Positions 41,797-53,336 are shown, numbered from the stretch's first letter. The stretch is 64,000 nt of DNA from Erinaceus europaeus (GCF_950295315.1 NC_080165.1:11411093-11475092), one strand, 5' to 3'. Made by a program: numbers and translations. The notes: generated from the sequence alone by a model not told the origin.

Positions 41797-42215
41797 TGTT
41801 GTTTTCTCTGGGCTGGCTTCACGGGCGGGTAACAGACGACCCGGGACTCATGGCTAGGTTGTACGCAGTATCTCTTTATTCATGCAGGACTCAGCACAAT
41901 CTATACCAAGCTAAGCTAAACTAAAAACTACAAACAATCTTGTCCTTATAAATATACTAGTCCAGTAGGGTGGGAACAGGATGCGATGCAGAGAGGGTGG
42001 AGAGAAAAGTGACTGGTGAAAATCAGGGTATGACAAGGAGAGGGGGCGGAGCAGGTGAGAATTCTACCACTAAACCACCAATGCCCTGGAGGGAAGGTGG
42101 TGCTTGTTAACAGAGGTTATGTAAATAGAATACAGTGTTATGTAAACAGAATACAGTGTTAAGCAGGGGGTATTAAACTGATGAAACAGAAGGGGTTTTT
42201 AGAAGCATACCAATA
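41797..42215 (-). repeat. 5' LTR of E2
   Basis: An LTR of 419 bp with the same order of TATA-like and AATAAA signals as its partner. A few substitutions separate the two. Confidence 0.9.
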
Positions 42216-42414
42216 CTTCACCACTACAAGCTCTGTTCCTGGGTCATCTCTCTCATGTTGATGAGTGAGTAGCAGCCCAGGCTGGCTCTGGTCACATTCT
42301 CTCTAGCTTAGAGAGTACACTCCCAGGAAGAGGCACCCCCATGCTAGCCCAGCATTCAAGCCTGCCCTGAAAGAAGTTCTGAGAGGTCTCCTATAAACAG
42401 TCAGACCACCATAA

Positions 42415-45400
42415 ATATGACATCTATCAGAACACTTTAAAAACTATAATGATGGCATTAGAATATCTTCAATCTATGATATCAATAAATGTCAAGGGCC
42501 TGAATTCACCTATTAAAAGGCACAGAGTAGAAAGATGGATCAGAAAACACAACCCAACAATATGCTGTCTACAGAAAACCCACCTAACTCAACAAGGTAA
42601 ACACAGACTCAAAGTGAAAGGATAGAAAACTATCATACAAGCCAGTGGCCCACAGAAAAGGGCAGGGACAGCCATTCTTATACCTGACACGATAGTCTTT
42701 AAAATAAATAAAATTAAAATAGATAGGGATGGACATTACTTAATGCTCAGAGGATCAGTCAATCAAGAGAACTTAACAATTGTTAACATCTATGCACACA
42801 ATGGGAAGCCATCTAAATACATCAAACATCTACCTAAAGAGCTACAGCAATGTATTAGCAGCAACACAGTCATAGCAGGGGACATCAACACCCCACTCTC
42901 AACTTGACAGATCATCCAAGCAGAAAGTCAGTAAAGAATTGAGGGGGCTAAATGAGGAGATAGATAAACTAGAACTATTGGTCATTTTCAGAGTCATTCA
43001 CCACAAGAAACTGCAATACACATTCTACTCAAGTCCACATGCCATCATTCTCAAGGATAGACCTTATGTTAGGCCACAAAGCCAGCATCAACAAGTTCAA
43101 AAGCACTGAAATCTTCCCAAGAATCTCCTCAGACCACAGTGGAATTAAACTAACACTTAACAAGCAACAAAAGATTAGTAATAGTCCCAATATGTAGAAG
43201 CTCAACAGTACACTCCTTAACAACTACTGGGCCAAAGAGGAAATAAAGGAAGAAATCAAAATGTTTTAAGAGTTCAATTAAAATGAAGACACAAGCTATC
43301 AAAATATTTGGGACACAGTTAAGGAAGTACTGAGATGGAAGTTAATAGCCATACAAGCACACATTAGGAAACAAGAAAAAGCACAAATAAAGTACCTGAT
43401 TGCACAACTTAAAGACCTAGAAGAAGAATAAAGGGACCCTAAAGCATCTGGAAGAACAGAAATCAATTAAGTTAGGGCAGAAATAAATAACATTGAAAAT
43501 AAGAAAACCATACAAAAGATCAAGGAAAGTAAATACTGGTTCTTTGAAAGAGTGAACAAAATCAACAAACCTTTAGACAGACTCAGAAAAGCAAAAAAGT
43601 GAGAAGACCCAAATAAATAGGATTGTAAATGAAAGAGGAGCTATCACAACAAACACTGCAGAAATTCAACATATCATGCGAGGATTCTATGAACAACTAT
43701 ATGACACCAAGCTAGAGAACCTGGAAGAAATGGATGATTTCCTAGATACCTATGAACTTCCAAAACTAAATAAAGAGGAACTAAATAACATGAATAGGCC
43801 CATCACAGTCAATGTAATTGAAACAGTTGAAACAGTTATCAAAAACCTTCGCAAGAATAAAAGTCCTGGACTAGATGGTTTTACAAATGAATTCTACAAA
43901 ACCTTCAAGGAAGAGTTAATACCTCTACTTTTAGAAGTTTCCAGAATATTGAAGACACTGAAATACTCCCTTCCAGCTTCTATGTAGCCAACATCACTCT
44001 GATACCAAAAGCAGTCAGGGACATAACCAAAAACGAAAACTACAGACCAGTATCTCTGATGAACATAGATGCTAAAATATTGAACAAAATTCTAGCCATC
44101 TGGATACAGGAGTATATTACAAAGACTGTACATCATGACCAGGTGGAGTTTATCCCAGGGATGCAAGGTTGGTTTATATACGTAAATCAATCAACGTGAT
44201 CCACCACATCAATAAAAGTGAGAACAAAAACCACATGGTTATATCAACAGATGCAGAGAATTACTTGCCTTTGACAAAATCCAACAACCCTTTATGATCA
44301 AAACACTACAAAAATGGGAATAGATGGAAAATTCCTGAAGATAGTATAGTCTATATATAGCAAACCTACAGACAACATCATACTCTGTGGGGAGCCACAT
44401 GTGCCCTCAAGGTTGCTATTGGCATGGCCACATAGCCATTGTTCACAGAAGGCCTTGTTTACAAGATAAGTTTCTGTTTCCTAACTAGAGTCTTGACAAA
44501 GAAAAGTTTCTGTTTGTCACCACTGTTGAGTTTCTCGTAAGTCAGGTAACTTGCCCACCTCCCTATGAATCACCCAGGACCTTCCAGATAAGGCTGATCA
44601 CCATGACAACATGCCACGTCAACCAACAGCCCCCAGCTGCTAACCTCCCCCTTACCCAGGCCTTAAAAACAGCACCTTTGGTGCTAATAAACAGACTTGA
44701 TCAGAATCCTGTCTTGTCTCATTTCTCTCTTGCGTCTCTTGTCCCCATTCCCTCTCCCTTGTCCTCACTCCTTCTCCTAGGTTTACCCACGTTGAAGGTC
44801 CCGTGGGATGGGACCTTCAATACTCAATGGTGAAAAACTGGAAGCATCTCCCCTCATATCAGGAACTAGACAGGGCTTCCCACTACACCATTACTATTCA
44901 ACATAGTGTTGGGAGTTCTTGTCATAGCAATTAGGCAGGAGCAAGGAATTAAATGCATCCAGACTGGAAGAGAAGAAGTCAAACTCTGCCTTTTTGCAGA
45001 TGACATGATAGTATACATAGAAAAACCTAAGGAATCCAGCAAGAAGCTTTTGGAAATCATCAGGCAATACAGTAAGGTGTCAGGCTACAAAATTAACATT
45101 CAAAAGTCAGTGGCATTCCTCTATGTAAACATTAAGTTTGAAGAAGTTGAAATTCAGAAATTCCTTTTACTATAGCAACAAAAACAATAAAATATCTAGG
45201 TGTAAACCTAACCAAAGAATAAAAGACTTGTATACTGAAAATTATGAGTCACTACTCAAGGGAATTGGAAAAAACAAAAAGAAGTGGAGATATATTCCAT
45301 GTTCATGGGTTCTAAGAATTAACATCATCAAAATGAATATACTACTCATAGCCATATACAGATTTAATGCTATCCCTATCAAGATCCCAACCACATTTTT

Positions 45401-46660
45401 TAGGTGAATAGAACAAATGCTACAAATATTTATCTGAAACCAGAAAAGACCTCGAATTACCAATATATTCTTGAGAAGAAAGAACAGAACTGGAGGCCTC
45501 ACACTCCCAGATCTCCAATTGCATTATAGGGCCATTGTCATCAAAACTGCTTGGTGATGGACCATGAATAGACACACTGACCAGTGGAATAGAATTGAGA
45601 GCCCAGAACTCAACCCCCACACCTATGGACATCTAATCTTTGACAGAGGTGCACAGACTATTACACGGGGAAAGCAGAGTCTCTTCAACAAATGGTGTTG
45701 GAAAAAAATGTGTTGAAACATGCAGAAGAATGAAACTGAATCACTATATTTCACCAAATACAAAAGTAAATTCCAAGTGTATCAAGGACTTGAATGTTAG
45801 ACCAGAAACTATCAGATACTTAGAGGAAAATATTGGCAGAACTCCTTTCCGCATACATTTTAAAGACATCTTCAATGAAACAAATCCAATTACAAAGAAG
45901 ACTAAGGCAAGTATAAATCTATGGGACTACATCAAAGTAAAAAGCTTCTTCACAGCAAAAGAAACCACTACCCAAACCAAGAGACCCCTCACAGAATGGG
46001 AGACCTTTACATGCCATATATCAGACAAGAGTTTAATAACCAAAATATATAAAGAGCTTGCCAACTCAAACACAAGAAAACAAATGACCCCATCCAAAAA
46101 TGGGGAGAGGACAGGACAGAGATCCAAAAGGCTGAGAAACACATGGAAAAATGCTTCAAGTTTTTGTCCGAGAAATGCAAATAAAGACAACAATGAGATG
46201 CCACTTCACTCCTGTGAGAATGTCATACGTCAGAAAAGGTAGCAGTAACAAATGCTGACGAGGTTGTGGGATCAAAGGAACCCTCCTGCACTGCTGGTGG
46301 GAATGTAAATTGGTCCAACCTCTGTGGAGAACAGTCTGGAGAAGTCTCAGAAGGCTAGAAATGGACCTACCCTATGATCCTGCAATTCCTCTCCTGGGGA
46401 TATATTCTAAAGAACCCAACACACCCATCCAAAAAGATCTGTATACACCTATGTTCTTAGCAGCACGATTTGTAATAGCCAAAGCCTGGAAGCAACCCAG
46501 GTGTCCAACAACAGATGAGTGGCTGGGCAAGTTGTGGTATATATACACAATGGAGTACTACTTACCTATTAAAAACGGTGACTTCACTGTTTTTAGCCAA
46601 AGATGGAGCTTGAAGAAATTTTATTTTAAGTGAAATAAGCCAGAAAAAGAAGGATAAATA
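42415..46660 (+). pseudogene. L1 ORF2 (endonuclease/reverse transcriptase), broken
   Basis: ORF2 supplies the nick and reverse transcription for L1 and SINE mobility. The N-terminal endonuclease part starts near 42440. The RT domain is seen at 43676-43987 ([15 protein letters not shown]), and its catalytic FADD motif lies at 44993-45004. The C-terminal part at 46310-46600 has PYDPAIPLLGIY and a Trp-rich end. Stops and frameshifts occur throughout. A solo LTR interrupts it at 44386-44819. A residual 200-codon frame lies at 45640-46242. Confidence 0.9.
44386..44819 (+). repeat. solo LTR in L1 ORF2
   Basis: An LTR of 434 bp, TGTGGGGAGCC...CTTCA, with a perfect 6-bp duplication, ATACTC (44380-44385 and 44820-44825). 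AATAAA is at about 44687. The ORF2 reading frame resumes exactly after the duplication. The start resembles class II LTRs of the IAP type. Confidence 0.9.
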
Positions 46661-46945
46661 TGGGATGATCTCACTCTCTGGCAGAAGATGAAAAACAAGA
46701 TCAGAAGAGAAAACACAATTAGAACCTGAACTGGAATTGGCGTATTGCACCTAAGTAAAAAACTCTGGGGTGGGGTGGAGTGCTGGATAATACAGGCCCA
46801 AAAAGGATGACTGAGGACCTACTGGGGGTTGTATTATTATGTGGAGAACTGAGAAACTTTATGTACAAACTATTGTATAATGTAAAATATGAATCCCCCA
46901 ATAATGACATTTAAAACAAATTTAAAGAGAGAAAGAGCTATACCT

Positions 46946-47189
46946 CCATTGATGAATGGATATTCATCCATTACAGACTAAAGGTCTGTGGCCTATCCCC
47001 GCAATCCATATGTGGAGATCTCTCAATCTCAAACACCACCTCACCCCCCCAACCCCCACCCCCACCCCGCCCCCGCCCCGGTATATAGGGGCCTTTGGAA
47101 AAGGACGGGATCATGAAAGCTGTTTATAGAATTAGTACCTCAGATGGTTCCCTCACTCCTTCTGCCACGTGAAGATATCTGAAGACACT
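46946..47189. promoter_or_regulatory. C-rich block followed by TATATA, uncertain
   Basis: Positions 47042-47080 are nearly all C with isolated A and G (four or more CCCC runs), followed 1 nt later by TATATAGG at 47082. GC-box-like words next to a TATA-like word could be promoter-like, or simply low-complexity sequence. The complementary strand could form a G-quadruplex. Confidence 0.2.
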
Positions 47190-47395
47190 AGGTAGGAAGC
47201 ACATTCATGTTGTCTGAGTTCAGGCCTCAGAAGCATATGGTAGGTGCTACGGCATCAGGGTAAGATCTGGTGTTGTGGTCTCGTTCTTTCTCCCTCTCTC
47301 TTTGAAAAAAAAAAAAAATCCCTGGGACGGTGAAGGGGGAAATGGCCTTGGCTCCGCACCCCCTAGTCACTGCCCCCTCCCCCCAATAAATAAAA
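47190..47395 (+). repeat. degraded SINE, type B or D
   Basis: CAGGCCTCAGAAGCATATGG, a CT run, poly(A), then the extended-tail words ending AATAAATAAAAAAG. Confidence 0.5.
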
Positions 47396-47589
47396 AAGTA
47401 ATCTAGGGTCCAGGAAGCAGGCTCTTACCATACCCCAAATCTTGGCCTTTGATCTGGAACTCCAGCTTGCAAAACTGTGTTCTGTTATAACCAGCTGCCC
47501 CACTGCCTAAGCCACCGATGGCAGTGCAAACAACACACATTATAACAAGACTCACATGCCTTTCTTATCTGTGTCCCAAACTCACGTTA

Positions 47590-47715
47590 TAACTTGGCTC
47601 TTCGAACATTGCTGCCCAAAAGAGGAGGAAACTGAGGCTCAGAGCAACGCTGCCCCCTCCCCCAGTCACAAGGTAGGCCAGTGTCAGGCTCAAAACCTAG
47701 TCTGTCCCACTGCAA
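47590..47715 (+). repeat. MIR
   Basis: GAGGAAACTGAGGCTCAGAG is a well-preserved MIR core. CAGTCACAAGGTAGGCCAGT follows as expected. Confidence 0.85.
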
Positions 47716-47809
47716 CACGCTTGGAGGCCCAGCATCACCTGTGCCCAGGTCCCCAGTGCAGGCTGATGGGGGGGGGGGGGGCAGCTAACACAGGCTAAAC
47801 CTATCAGTG

Positions 47810-47860
47810 CAGGGCTGTGATTGGTCAGAAGCGGCCACGTGACTGCACCCAGGCCAAACC
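47810..47860. promoter_or_regulatory. CCAAT-box and E-box pair, uncertain
   Basis: GTGATTGGTCAG holds an inverted CCAAT box, and GGCCACGTGACTG holds the CACGTG E-box 10 bp on. It lies in single-copy DNA. Such pairs occur in promoters and enhancers, but chance cannot be excluded. Confidence 0.2.
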
Positions 47861-48589
47861 GCTGAAGTTTGAAATAAAGGTATTTTGGACAAGCATGAAA
47901 CTATTTGATATCTATACAATAAGGCTGTTTGGTGAAGGCAGTATTCAGGGGCGCCTTTGATGAAAGAACAGTAGTGAGATATAATAGGTGCACAGGCTGA
48001 GTCTGCACACAGACCCCGGGTGGCCCAAGAGCCCCCAGGCCAGCGAGGCCCCCAGTGCAGTGAGTGCTCTGCGGCTGCTTCAGCCCAAACATCGTGAGGA
48101 GAGGAGAGGAGAGGTCACGCTGGGCCTAAGATCCCCAGCATTCTGCCCACACTGCGCCTGGCAGCATTTCCTGTCACCCTCCCCACCCATGCAGATATTA
48201 TTTAAAAATATCTAAGTACAAGAGGTTTCCTCAAAATAAAAGGAAGTGTCTGTGGGCCTCAGAATGGCACTGAGGGTGGGTTGCTTGGTTATTATTTCTT
48301 GAGGGATACTGATCTAGGATGGATTTCTTTTTAGACTACTTGATGGTGATTTTGAAATAGTGACTGCTTGCCAGAGCAGGCTTCCCTGTCCTGAAGCTGA
48401 TGGGCACAGGAGAGGAGGTGCTAGAATTGAGTCTTCCTGTAACCCAGATAGACTCACATGCTGATGTTTAGTTCTGGTTTCCTGGGCATATGGCCTGCTG
48501 ATTTGGGTAGCTGAGTTATACACAGGCAGTCATTACTGTAACTGATATTTCTTGGGATCTGGGTTGTTTCTCTTTTTGGCTTCCTTTGT
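47861..48589. other. single-copy DNA downstream of the minus-strand gene
   Basis: Non-repetitive sequence with no supported exon. Confidence 0.4.
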
Positions 48590-48690
48590 TTCTTTTTTTT
48601 TTTTGTCATCACTGCTCCAAGTTGATGTTTTCAGACAGAAAGAAACAGAGACATAGAGCAAGAAAGACACCACAGCGTGGAGACTCCCTC

Positions 48691-48738
<48 letters not shown>

Positions 48739-48810
48739 TGAGCTCAAACTGGCCCCCATGCTTGACAAAGCAGGTGAGCACTATCTGGGTGAGTTCTTTC
48801 TGCCTCCCCC
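48590..48810 (-). repeat. SINE type D with internal (TG)n
   Basis: The minus-strand SINE contains about 22 TG units at 48693-48737. The head complement GAGCTCAAACTGGCCCCC follows. Confidence 0.65.
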
Positions 48811-48886
48811 CTCTTTTTTTTAATCTTTAAGAGTGACACGTTTAATAATGATAGTAACCTGCAAATGATAGCACAATCCATTTTCT

Positions 48887-48892
48887 TTTATT
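48887..48892 (-). terminator. likely poly(A) signal of the minus-strand gene
   Basis: The minus strand reads AATAAA here, about 790 bp after the stop codon at 49684. The interval between holds no repeat, as suits a 3'UTR. No expression data are available. Confidence 0.4.
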
Positions 48893-49683
48893 CACCGGAC
48901 AGGAAATAGTGGGGTGTCAGTGTCTCTGGCAATAGGATGGATACCGTGTTTGTTTGCAGAGGGCATCGGACGAGCTGTTTTTGAAATGTACGTACACGTG
49001 TCTTCTGGTGTTCCTGTCATTTGTCATATTTCAGGGGATGGAAAGCTCTCTGCAGGAGCGAGTGCTGCCTGCTCTGCTCCGTGCAGTCTGCAGATGTCGA
49101 GAACAGGCCAGGCACCTAGCTGTCAGCTGTGATGCGTGAGTTGATGAGTGCACGTGAAATGACAGAGACCATAATACATTTGGTCATGTGAGAACCCAGC
49201 ACTGCTCTGTGTGAATTCCTCAACCTCAAACCTCCAGAGCCAAGAGCATAGACCTCCCCAGGAAAAGAGTGCTACTTTCTGGGGTTCAGACTTTAGATGG
49301 GGGCATCCTCCTCCTGAGTTTCTTAGAATAAGACACCTATCCAGTCCCCATGCCCAGGTCTTCAGGGAGGTGACGTGACAGCACAGCATTGCACCGAGGT
49401 GCTCTGAGCCAGGGAGAACAGCCTTCCTTGTCCTGGGGAGACAACATCAGGGGAGGCTAGTGCAGGGGGTGATAGAAGGAGACACAAGGATGGATAGACC
49501 TCTCAGGTTGATTCATGGACACTAGGAGGCTTCTCCAAAGTGATACTTTTTGGAGTTCATCTGGAAGCCTGGTTTCAGTCCCTGCACCCATGGGCCAACC
49601 CGTGTCACTGGCGGCTCTCCTCACATGTCAGCTTCAGTCTGGGGCTTGGCGTGTCCATGGGACAGAGCTGTGCCTTTGAAGGC

Positions 49684-49767
49684 TCAGGAGCGGATGATGG
49701 TGGCGTTGGCACAAGCCAGGACAAAGCGCTTTTCATCATACAGTTCCAGCAATGCCTGGTATTCTCC
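49684..49767 (-). CDS. terminal coding exon of an unrecognised host gene
   Basis: On the minus strand a pyrimidine-rich acceptor (TGTTCTGTGTCCTTCACAG) is followed by 28 codons in phase 0: GEYQALLELYDEKRFVLACA, then NATIIRS and TGA at 49684-49686. The upstream exon at 51562-51614 ends in phase 0, so the two join without a break across an intron of about 1.8 kb. Composition is protein-like (mixed charge, no repeats) and unlike its surroundings. I do not recognise the protein, and no further exon could be tied to it in this window, so the rest of the gene lies at higher coordinates. NAT is a potential N-glycosylation site only if the protein is secreted. Confidence 0.75.
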   Translation of the reverse strand, partial: GEYQALLELYDEKRFVLACANATIIRS

Positions 49768-49799
49768 CTGTGAAGGACACAGAACATGCGAGCGTGAGG

Positions 49800-50010
49800 A
49801 GCACACCTGGCTGAGCACACAAGTTACAATGCGCAAGGACCCAGGTTCAAGCCTCCCAGTCTCCACCTGTAGGGGCGAAAGCTTTGCGCAGTGCTGAAGC
49901 AGGGCTGCAGTGTCTCTCTGACTCTCTCCCTTTCTATCACCCCCATCCTTCTTGATTTTTGGTTGTCTCTATTCAGTGAATAAAGATAATACAATTTTTT
50001 TTAAAGCTTA
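49800..50010 (+). repeat. SINE type B in the last intron
   Basis: CACACCTGGCTGAGCACACA head, CCCAGGTTCAAGCCTCCC, then GGTTGTCTCTATTCAGTGAA and an A-rich tail. It begins only about 33 bp upstream of the acceptor of the last exon. Confidence 0.87.
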
Positions 50011-50384
50011 AAAAATAGAAAAGAAAGTATGAGTTTTGGGCCTCAGAAGAACAGAGTACTTAGCAAGTGTCAGCCACAGGTTTGTGCAGGTCATGCTCTG
50101 AACTCTGAGGACTAAGAACTCAGAGGTCAGTCTGCTCTGTGACATTCACAGGCCCCCGGCAGAGACGGCAGCTTACATAATGCTGGCTTCTCTGCCAGGC
50201 CCCATGTCTGCCATGGGGTGCCAGGTGTGGGAGAGGACAGGGCTGGGAGGACAAGCACTGACACAGTGCTATTTAGCCTTTTGGTTTTCACTTTTGTGCC
50301 TCCAGGGTTATCACTGAGGCTCAGTGCCTGCATGACTCCACTGTTCTTGGGTTTTTTTTTTTTGTCTTTCTTTCTTTTTTATTT

Positions 50385-50670
50385 ATTTATTTAAATATTT
50401 ATTTTATTTATTTATTCCCTTTTGTTGCCCTTGTTGTTTTATTGTTGTAGTTATTATTGTTGTTGTCATTGTTGGATAGGACAGAGAGAAATGGAGAGAG
50501 GAGGGGAAGACAGACAGGAGGAGAGAAAGATAGACACCTGCAAACCTGCTTCACCGCCTGTGAAGCGACTCCCCTGCAGGTGGGGAGCCGGGGTTCGAAC
50601 CGGGATCCTTATGCCGGTCCTTGTGCTTTGTGCCACCTGCGCTTAACCCGCTGCGCTACAGCCCGACTCC
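50385..50670 (-). repeat. SINE type A in the last intron
   Basis: An intact minus-strand copy with GGTTCGAACC preserved, ending CTACAGCCCGACTCCC. Confidence 0.93.
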
Positions 50671-51049
50671 CATGTCTTTCTTTTTGATAGAGGGTGAATG
50701 ACAGAGAAAGACAGGCATAAAGGAGTGATACCTGCGTTGCAGTCATTGACGCTGGTCTGCTGGGACCCTGATCTTTGATTGTAGAGTTGTTCAGATGGAA
50801 AAACAAGGACAGAAAAGGCATTCTGATAGCAGCTATTTAAAGAGCCCTCCCTCAGTGTGAGAACACTGCAGACTCTGTCCACAGCTAGGATGACAGGGTG
50901 GGATGGTCTCAGGCAGTCTGTGGCTGCTAGCCATCCTCAGGCAGTTAGTTCCAACTACAGGAATATCCCTATTTCTACCACTAGGATGATCTTACAAGAC
51001 AGAAAGCCAGTCACATCGCATGACAGACATGTATACCCTCACCTCTCAA

Positions 51050-51360
51050 AGATAACCACCAGCATTCTCACAAGGCTTAGAAACAGTTTGCTTCTGATTT
51101 TTTTTGCATACTCGTGTGTTAGTTCTCTAGACTCCACATATGAATGAAACCATCTGGAAGTCGTCTTTCATCGCTTTACTTATTTCATGAAACAGAATCA
51201 TCTCCCGTTCCATCCATTGTATCCCAAAAGGACATAATGTCATCCTTTTTGATTGCAGAGTAGTATTCCATGAAGTCTCTGTCCTATACCTTTTTTAGCC
51301 TGTGATCTGTTATTGAGCATTTAGGCTGCTTCTACTCTCTGGCTATTGTGAACAATGCAG
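51050..51360 (-). mobile_element. L1 3' fragment in the last intron
   Basis: The complement of the ORF2 end and 3'UTR (ACATATGAATGAAACCATCT, CAGAGTAGTATTCCATGAAG, GGCTATTGTGAACAATGCAG). Confidence 0.85.
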
Positions 51361-51561
51361 TAGAACAGAAATCTCCAAATGACAGAACCAGTGCCCCAAA
51401 CCTTTGTAACTACCTGCATGGGCTGCCAGTAGATTGAAAAGGGATTGCTTGGGGATGCCACAGGTGAGGGGAAAAAGTTTACACTGTTTAATGCCTCCCC
51501 TCCTTTGAGAAACTGTTCAGTACAATGCCTCCCAGAACACAAGAGAAAACCAGAACCTTAC

Positions 51562-51614
51562 CTCAGGAACTTCAAACCCAGGATTATTCACAGGGCCGGC
51601 GTAATAAATTTGCT
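51562..51614 (-). CDS. penultimate coding exon of the same gene
   Basis: A 53-bp exon on the minus strand. The acceptor is CTGCATGTTTTCCAG and the donor is GAG followed by GTAAGG, a strong match to the splice consensus. It starts with two bases completing a codon (AG) and then reads QIYYAGPVNNPGFEVPE, ending in phase 0. The previous exon must therefore end in phase 1; I could not find it. The short residue string is of normal protein composition. No family was recognised. Confidence 0.75.
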
Positions 51615-51889
51615 CTGGAAAACATGCAGAACAAAAATGACATTACTCAGTATCTCTCTCTCTTTCTCTTTTTCTTCCTCCCTCCCTCCCTCCCTCCCCT
51701 CTCTCCCCCCTCTTATTGTTTCTGGACCAACTTCCTCGAATAGTTAGAGACAGAAAGACAGAAGAACAAAGATCACAGCATCACATCTTCCCCTGGTGTG
51801 CCAGGGGAGGGATTCTAGCCTGGCACAGCCATCAGTCACTCTCCAAGGTGAACTGTCTTATCGGCCCTACTGATTCATTTAAAATAAAA

Positions 51890-52605
51890 AAAAAAAAACT
51901 AGTATAGTCATGGGCTCTTTGGAATATAACTAAAATAGGCCTACTAACTATCTCCAAAATGGAGACCCCCCAAATCTTCATCAGCAATATTCCAACCTTT
52001 AGGTTTATGATTAGTCAACAATTTGTTTTGCTTTATATGTTAACTCTTTTTTTCAGCCAGCAAGTTCCTGATGCTAACATAGTGCCAGCAGGACTTCTCT
52101 GGGCAGATGACCCCAGCAATGTGTCCTGGAGCCCCACTTCGCTAGAACCCCACCTTACTAGGGAAAGAGAGAGGCAGATTGGGAGTATGGATCGACCTGT
52201 CCAGGCCCATGCTCAGCGGGGAAGCAATTATAGAAGCCAGACCTTCCACCTTCTGCACCCCAGAATGTCCCTTGGTCCATGCTACCAGCAGGATAAAGAA
52301 TAGGAAAACTACCAGGAGAGGGGATGGGATACAGAGTTCTGGTGGTGGGAATTGTGTTTTGTCAGTTTCCTTTTTATAAATAAAAGAAAAAAGAAAAAAG
52401 AATATACAAAAATAATTGCTCATAAATGAACAAAAATTTGGGAAGTTTTGACACCTTCTGCCAGAGAACATTCTTCATTGGCTATTGTCATAAAGGAATT
52501 TGAAAGTCTGAAATCCCCTTGTCCAATAAATATCAACATTGGATTGTTCAGTTGTGGCATCTTATCTTATGGGTTTTGTCAGTGTTTCCTTTTTATAAAT
52601 AAAAA
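51890..52605 (+). mobile_element. L1 3'UTR fragment
   Basis: ACTAAAATAGGCCTACTAAC, then ACTAGGGAAAGAGAGAGGCA and TTCTGGTGGTGGGAATTGTG, in the same order as at 61130 and 63265. TTTTGTCAG...TTTTTATAAATAAAA occurs twice (about 52358 and 52567), so the end carries an extra 180-bp piece. Confidence 0.7.
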
Positions 52606-53060
52606 TTAAAATAGGGAGCCAAGGATATGGCTCAGTTGGTAGAATACATGTGCTAGGTTTGAGCCCCTGCATTGTATGAGAACAGAGGAAGGTCTGCAGA
52701 GAGTTCAGGGGACAGTGGGCGGGGCTTGACAATGAAAGCAGCAAGAGCTGGTGCCCAGACTCTGTTAGCACTAAGCTTGGGCTCCACAGCCTTCAAGATT
52801 CCTTCCAGTTGAGAACATTCTTGGATATTGTGATTTAATCAACATGACATATCCTTCAAGTCTTACAGCATGTTTTCATTCCAGTAGAATATTCCAGTAG
52901 AATATCTTGTCTACAGAAGGCCTGAACGTTATTATTTGGATAGTTGCATTATTATTGACTGAACGTGAAAGAGAGTAACTACTGAAAGCTTACCTGGGAG
53001 GGCCAGGGAACCAATAGGAACCAGCACTGATAACTTTTTATTTTAAAATTATTTATCTTA
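52606..53060. other. SINE-like head and single-copy DNA
   Basis: 52612-52680 resembles a type C or D head (GGATATGGCTCAGTTGG, GGTTTGAGCCCCTGC). The rest shows nothing recognisable. Confidence 0.4.
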
Positions 53061-53075
53061 ACAAGATATACAGAA

Positions 53076-53119
<44 letters not shown>

Positions 53120-53136
53120 CACACACACACACACAC

Positions 53137-53181
<45 letters not shown>

Positions 53182-53290
53182 AGCACCTCTCAGCTCAGAC
53201 TTATTGTGGTGCCATGGATTGTACCTAGGGCTTAGGAAGCCCAAGTGTTAAAGTCTTTTGCATAATTGTTATGCTGTCTCCTCTGCCCTT
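53061..53290 (-). repeat. SINE type C with compound microsatellite
   Basis: The tail is (CA)n at 53079-53138 joined to (GA)n at 53140-53176. The body complement CAGAGCACCTCTCAGCTCAG follows. Confidence 0.8.
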
Positions 53291-53336
53291 GATAATTTTT
53301 TGGCCAAACTAAAATACATACTATTCAAAAAAAAAT

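Larger units (their letters stand above)
39602..42215 (-). mobile_element. non-autonomous LTR retroelement, copy E2
   Basis: A complete element of 2,614 bp flanked by CTTCAC (39596-39601 and 42216-42221). It is collinear with E1: 5' LTR 41797-42215, primer-binding site, 208-codon frame, second frame, minisatellite (40161-40330), polypurine tract and 3' LTR 39602-40020. It inserted across the junction between LTR2 and L1 ORF1, so it is the youngest layer at this site. The one altered terminal base is TA in place of TG at the 5' LTR start (complement of 42214). Confidence 0.92.
36935..46929 (+). mobile_element. full-length L1 LINE carrying nested insertions
   Basis: A perfect 16-bp target duplication, AGAAAGAGCTATACCT, lies at 36919-36934 and 46930-46945, almost exactly 10 kb apart. 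Between them are an L1 5'UTR (36935-about 37850), ORF1, ORF2 and a 3'UTR ending in an A-rich tail. Without the insertions the L1 would be about 6 kb, the normal full length. The insertions are a type C SINE in the 5'UTR, an LTR complex plus element E2 in ORF1, and a solo LTR in ORF2. Both ORFs carry many stops, so the element is dead. Confidence 0.92.

Noticed and set aside
45640..46242. 200-codon frame as a host gene
   Set aside because: It is part of L1 ORF2, in order with the RT domain upstream and the C-terminal domain downstream.
49046..49139. Possible plus-strand exon after an acceptor-like TCATATTTCAG
   Set aside because: It would lie in the 3'UTR of the minus-strand gene, has no donor or family resemblance, and reads to a stop within 35 codons.
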